From Asterionellopsis glacialis (taxonomy: Eukaryota; Bacillariophyta; Plagiogrammaphyceae; Rhaphoneidales; Asterionellopsidaceae), in NCBI GenBank assembly GCA_014885115.2, contig WKLE02002236.1:2287-23925 (forward strand): a DNA stretch of 21,639 bases, read 5' to 3'. The translations under genes were made by a program, and so were the position numbers. Below are positions 18,642 through 21,639 of this stretch, one piece after another; the stretch's first letter is position 1; every line of letters begins with the position of its first letter. The notes below the pieces were generated by a model. It saw only the letters and a list, made by a program, of their open reading frames with translations. It ran no database searches and was not told the origin of the DNA.

Positions 18642-20148
18642 TCAAGGCTCAAACTTCAGCAAGACAAAGTCATGATATTCTTCTTCAGCATCCTCTTCAA
18701 TATCTTTCTCTTCACCAAGTGCAGCATCAAGGGCCTCAGTCAATGCCATTTCCTTACCCATTGCAACCTTGTATAGAACAGCTGTGAAGTCGACAGGTAA
18801 TCCATAACGAAGAACAGATTCAACAAATACGCGAATAACCTTAATGTGCATCCAAGCGACGAAAGCTTCTCCGTAATGGGTCTTGCACCACCTCGTGAGA
18901 CCATTCTTCATACCTTCAACCTCCACCTCAAGTTGCTCTAGCGCAACAGCTGATTTCGAAGCTTGAGAAGGATCCCAGGTAAAAGAACGCACAATGAAAC
19001 GCTTCTCCCTGCAACTCTTGGTGAATTCTTCCTCGAAGTCCACTGTTTTTCCAGGCTGGAAGTCTTCTCCCTCAAAATATCCGGCTTCATACTGGCCCTT
19101 GAGAATGGTAACAGCAAAGAGAGTTGACTCAGAATCTGAATGAACCTTCACAAGGGATCCGGGGACAACTGGCGAACCACGTTCTTTTTGGCGGTCCACA
19201 AGATTTCCAAACTTAACGGGCTCTCCAAGTTTGGAAGGGTCTCGGCTCCAGTCAGGACCACCGTATCCGACAAGGTCTTTGCCAATATTATAAATTGAAG
19301 ATTCCATATTTTCCTCGAGGGCTTTAGGGACAGCCACAAATAAAGTCTTGAGGTATTCGGTATCGTGTACCTGAACTTTACTCATGATTTCCTCTGTCAA
19401 GACGTCGTTCAAATCAGCAACAAGAAGAGATCCTCCCTTGCGACGTTTAGCCTCCTGCAAAGCAATCTCCTTGTCACCGTAAGAATTTCCGAGTTGCTTA
19501 AGCTCCTCATCGATTGCTGAGACACCACCGCTGATGAGACCAACTAGCTCTTTGAGGGGACGTCTGTTGGGATACTTGGCATAATCCCAGGCAAACTGTT
19601 GAATGTATCGAGGGGCTGGAACTCCACCAACGGTAAGATTGTCGCCACCTCTACGGTTCAAGTCGACAGCAGCTTTCTCAATCTTGCGTACAATACTTTC
19701 CACGATTGTGTCCGTCTTGACAAGATCATCGGAAAGATTCTAAGCGTAGGATGGGAAGAAAACGAATTAGGTGAGCAAGAACAGGATGCAAATAGAACCA
19801 GTACGCTGAGCATTAGTCAAAAATATGACAACTTACGATTAGGCTGTCGAGAGTGCCCACTGTGAGTGACGGCACTTCAAATTTGAACATTTCTGTTGCA
19901 TGAAAAGGAGCAAAACATTGCGTTAGCCACAAAAATCTAAATTTTTAGGTGGATTTGGTTCTTTTTAACGGCTCGATTTTGTCCATCTCCAAAATGTTGT
20001 TCAACACTTATCGCCGAGATAATTTCTTTTTCCGTTCCTACTTACCTGCAAAAGGAGCCTCGGGACAAGCACCGGCCCTCTGCATCTTGCGGTACGCCTG
20101 TTCCGGTGCGCCACCGCCATTGGAGATTGCAGCAACAAAGTAGCTCAT
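18642..20148 (-). CDS. VMA5: V-type proton ATPase subunit C (three exons)
   Basis: Exons are 20148-20046, 19892-19837 and 19739-18642, with introns of 153 and 97 nt, both starting GTAAGT, phases 1 and 0. The product is 418 residues. The joined N-terminus reads M-S-Y-F-V-A-A-I-S-N, then F-E-V-P-S-L-T-V-G-T-L-D-S-L, then L-S-D-D-L-V-K-T-D, which is the conserved family start. Further hallmarks are A-P-R-Y-I-Q-Q-F-A-W-D-Y-A-K-Y-P, R-F-I-V-R-S-F-T-W-D and H-I-K-V-I-R-V-F-V-E-S-V-L-R-Y-G-L-P near the C-terminus. Subunit C links the peripheral stators to the V1 head and controls assembly of the proton pump on vacuole and endosome membranes. The usual length is about 380-390, so this is slightly long, partly because of an acidic E-E-D-A-E-E-E-Y stretch near the end. 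The start context is ACACC-ATG. The model is essentially certain. Confidence 0.96.
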
Positions 20149-21176
20149 GGTGTTCCTGATCACAGACAATAGACTGGATACTCCTTGTTGCAAGCCTTCG
20201 GGCCGACGACACAAAAGGAAATTGGTTACTTCTCCTGTATCCGCGTGCTCCTACCGTACCCTGCCTGGCAGTTAGGACAACTGACTGCTGTCTGTATCAT
20301 CGCCAAAAATGACGACACTCCTCGTGATATACATAATATGTTCCATATTTTTGGAAGTGGTTTAACATGTGGGTCACAATGTCGTGTATAATTGAGAGTA
20401 GGCCGAAATCCTGCCAACTACATAGACAGTCTGTGGTACTTCCTGAAGAAGATATCAAGGACGTTCCGATCCATAGCAGTACTAAGTCCTACTGAAATAT
20501 TACGTACTCACGACGATTCAATCGCGGACATTCTTATTTTGTCGCATGCTACCGCCTTTTTTGATGAACGAAGCAAAACCTTCAACAAACTCCAACACCG
20601 ACTGCTTGTTCAGAAACGCTCCAAGCATAAGAGAAAGAGCTCAGTTAAGACCCACTTGACACTGCTGTCAACTTCATTTAGCTTCAAACAAGACTTTACA
20701 AGGCTTTTTGGGGAGGGGGAGATGACAAATTTAGAGACAATCACCAGCTGTAAAATCATGGCCATTACAAAGCCTTTAAAGGCATTTTGATGGTGGATGA
20801 TTAAAAAATGTTCCAATGTTATCTATGTTTTACTGCTGCTTATAGATAGCTGATTGTAGCGCAGTTAGTGGTTATCCTCATTTTCAAAATTGTGATTTAT
20901 TAAGGCGGCTGAAACTCGTCAAGATGATATACTGCTGTTGTTCTTTTCTCTGGTCTTTCAGATAGATGCACTAAAACTTATACAATAGCAAGAATACATT
21001 AAATGTTAGTAGTTTTAAGAGCATGTGTACACCACACTTGAGACTGGACCAACAAGAAGGTTTTATTTGTGCATGATTTTTGGAGGGGGTGAGTAGGAGT
21101 TTTTTGAAGCTTCAAGACAAAGAGCTAAACAAATTCCAAAATACAAGGACAAAAAAATGAATGGAGATATATGTTA

Positions 21177-21262
21177 GGTGGTCTCCTTCATCAATGACCC
21201 TAAACAAAAGGGTGTGGTGGTCTCCTTGTTTTAAGGTCTCCAGAGGTTTTGGTGGTCTCCTT
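21177..21262. repeat. Three copies of GGTGGTCTCCTT
   Basis: Exact 12-mers lie at 21177-21188, 21216-21227 and 21251-21262, with a partial copy AAGGTCTCC at about 21233-21241. Spacing is 39 and 35 bp. It looks like a short degenerate tandem array in non-coding DNA. Confidence 0.75.
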
Positions 21263-21309
21263 AACAAATAACCCCAAGTGCAGTGTGGCAACATTACAGT
21301 TACTATCAA

Positions 21310-21400
21310 GAGTACCTTATCTAGGTGTACATAACAGTACATAACAATGGTTACTAGCAATATCATCTTGTCTAGGTGTATGTAATTGTTACTAGTAACA
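21310..21400. repeat. Imperfect direct duplication with TCTAGGTGTA core
   Basis: A block reading TCTAGGTGTA, then TAAC/TAAT, then GTTACTAG appears twice, starting at about 21320 and 21372. The two copies differ at several positions, so this is an old local duplication. The second copy also contains the palindrome GTTACTAGTAAC. Confidence 0.55.
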
Positions 21401-21639
21401 ACTGACTAAGATGCACTAATGATCACCTAAAAGGAATTGTACTTCCATAATATATTATATACTCATCAGATATATATCAGGGTTGTATGGTTTTAACTCG
21501 TATAATGACAATTAACAAATTCAAACTTCTTCCTTATTTGGGGTAGTTTGGTAAAAATAAAAAAATAAATGGCCTTAGTGGACTTAATTTTTAACAAGTT
21601 TCTGTTGATAAATAAGTACCAAGTTCGAAGTAAATAGTA

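Larger units (their letters stand above)
20149..21639. other. Non-coding region upstream of V-ATPase C to the window edge
   Basis: The first 100-200 bases are the V-ATPase C promoter side. A 132-residue plus-strand frame at 20392-20790 begins at TTG, has no recognisable domain and no supporting splice context, so I do not call it a gene. From 20.8 kb to the end the DNA is AT-rich. The only visible structure is a set of short direct repeats at about 21177-21400. An incomplete gene running off the right edge cannot be excluded, but nothing supports one. Confidence 0.5.

Noticed and set aside
20392..20790. 132-residue plus-strand frame
   Set aside because: It begins at TTG, shows no domain, signal or splice support, and has no family-like blocks.
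20861..20935. tRNA-like A-box (TAGCGCAGTTAGTGG)
   Set aside because: The D-stem does not close, there is no anticodon stem and no B-box downstream.
1..21639. CRISPR array, rRNA genes or bacterial operon structure
   Set aside because: There are no regularly spaced identical repeats, no rRNA-like sequence, and the genes have spliceosomal introns.

Overview
This window reads as nuclear DNA of a photosynthetic stramenopile, most likely a pennate diatom. Three things point there. First, presequences have an ER signal peptide followed by an A-F-x-P type cleavage motif, the signature of import into a complex plastid. Second, there is a membrane-anchored LRR protein with a cysteine-rich C-terminus. 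Third, genes are compact, with zero to two introns, mostly about 100-250 nt, nearly all starting GTAAGT. The genus cannot be fixed from the sequence alone.

Layout, left to right. 1-798: repeat-rich non-coding DNA. 799-1262 (-): two-exon gene for a very small HMG-box protein. 1263-2397: intergenic DNA packed with GTAC and CTAG words. 2398-2703 (+): small plastid-targeted protein gene interrupted by an in-frame TGA. 2704-5654: long AT-rich stretch holding only a possible degraded transposase near 3.9-4.3 kb. 5655-7906 (-): two-exon LRR membrane protein. 8399-8864 (-): small two-exon membrane protein. 8865-10525: mostly repeat-rich spacer. 10526-11170 (-): Vti1-like SNARE with no membrane anchor. 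11171-13258: non-coding. 13259-14324 (+): plastid NicO/UreH-type metal transporter. 14764-16240 (-): multi-pass membrane protein of unknown function. 16758-17981 (+): secreted acidic, cysteine-rich type I membrane protein. 18642-20148 (-): V-ATPase subunit C. 20149-21639: non-coding, with short direct repeats.

Genes were rebuilt by joining open frames at GT-AG sites and checking that phase and family alignment continue across each junction. Five of nine starts share the context CACC-ATG. The genes do not form a pathway, although the SNARE, V-ATPase C and the dileucine-bearing multi-pass protein all fit the endomembrane/vacuolar system.

The least explained signal is a short near-palindrome, TACCWGGTA. 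I counted it 17 times by hand, all in the first 11.6 kb, all outside coding sequence, and with a copy about 85-195 bp upstream of four separate genes. Other points worth a second look are the in-frame TGA in the small plastid gene, the anchorless SNARE with Asn at the predicted zero layer, and the truncated HMG box.
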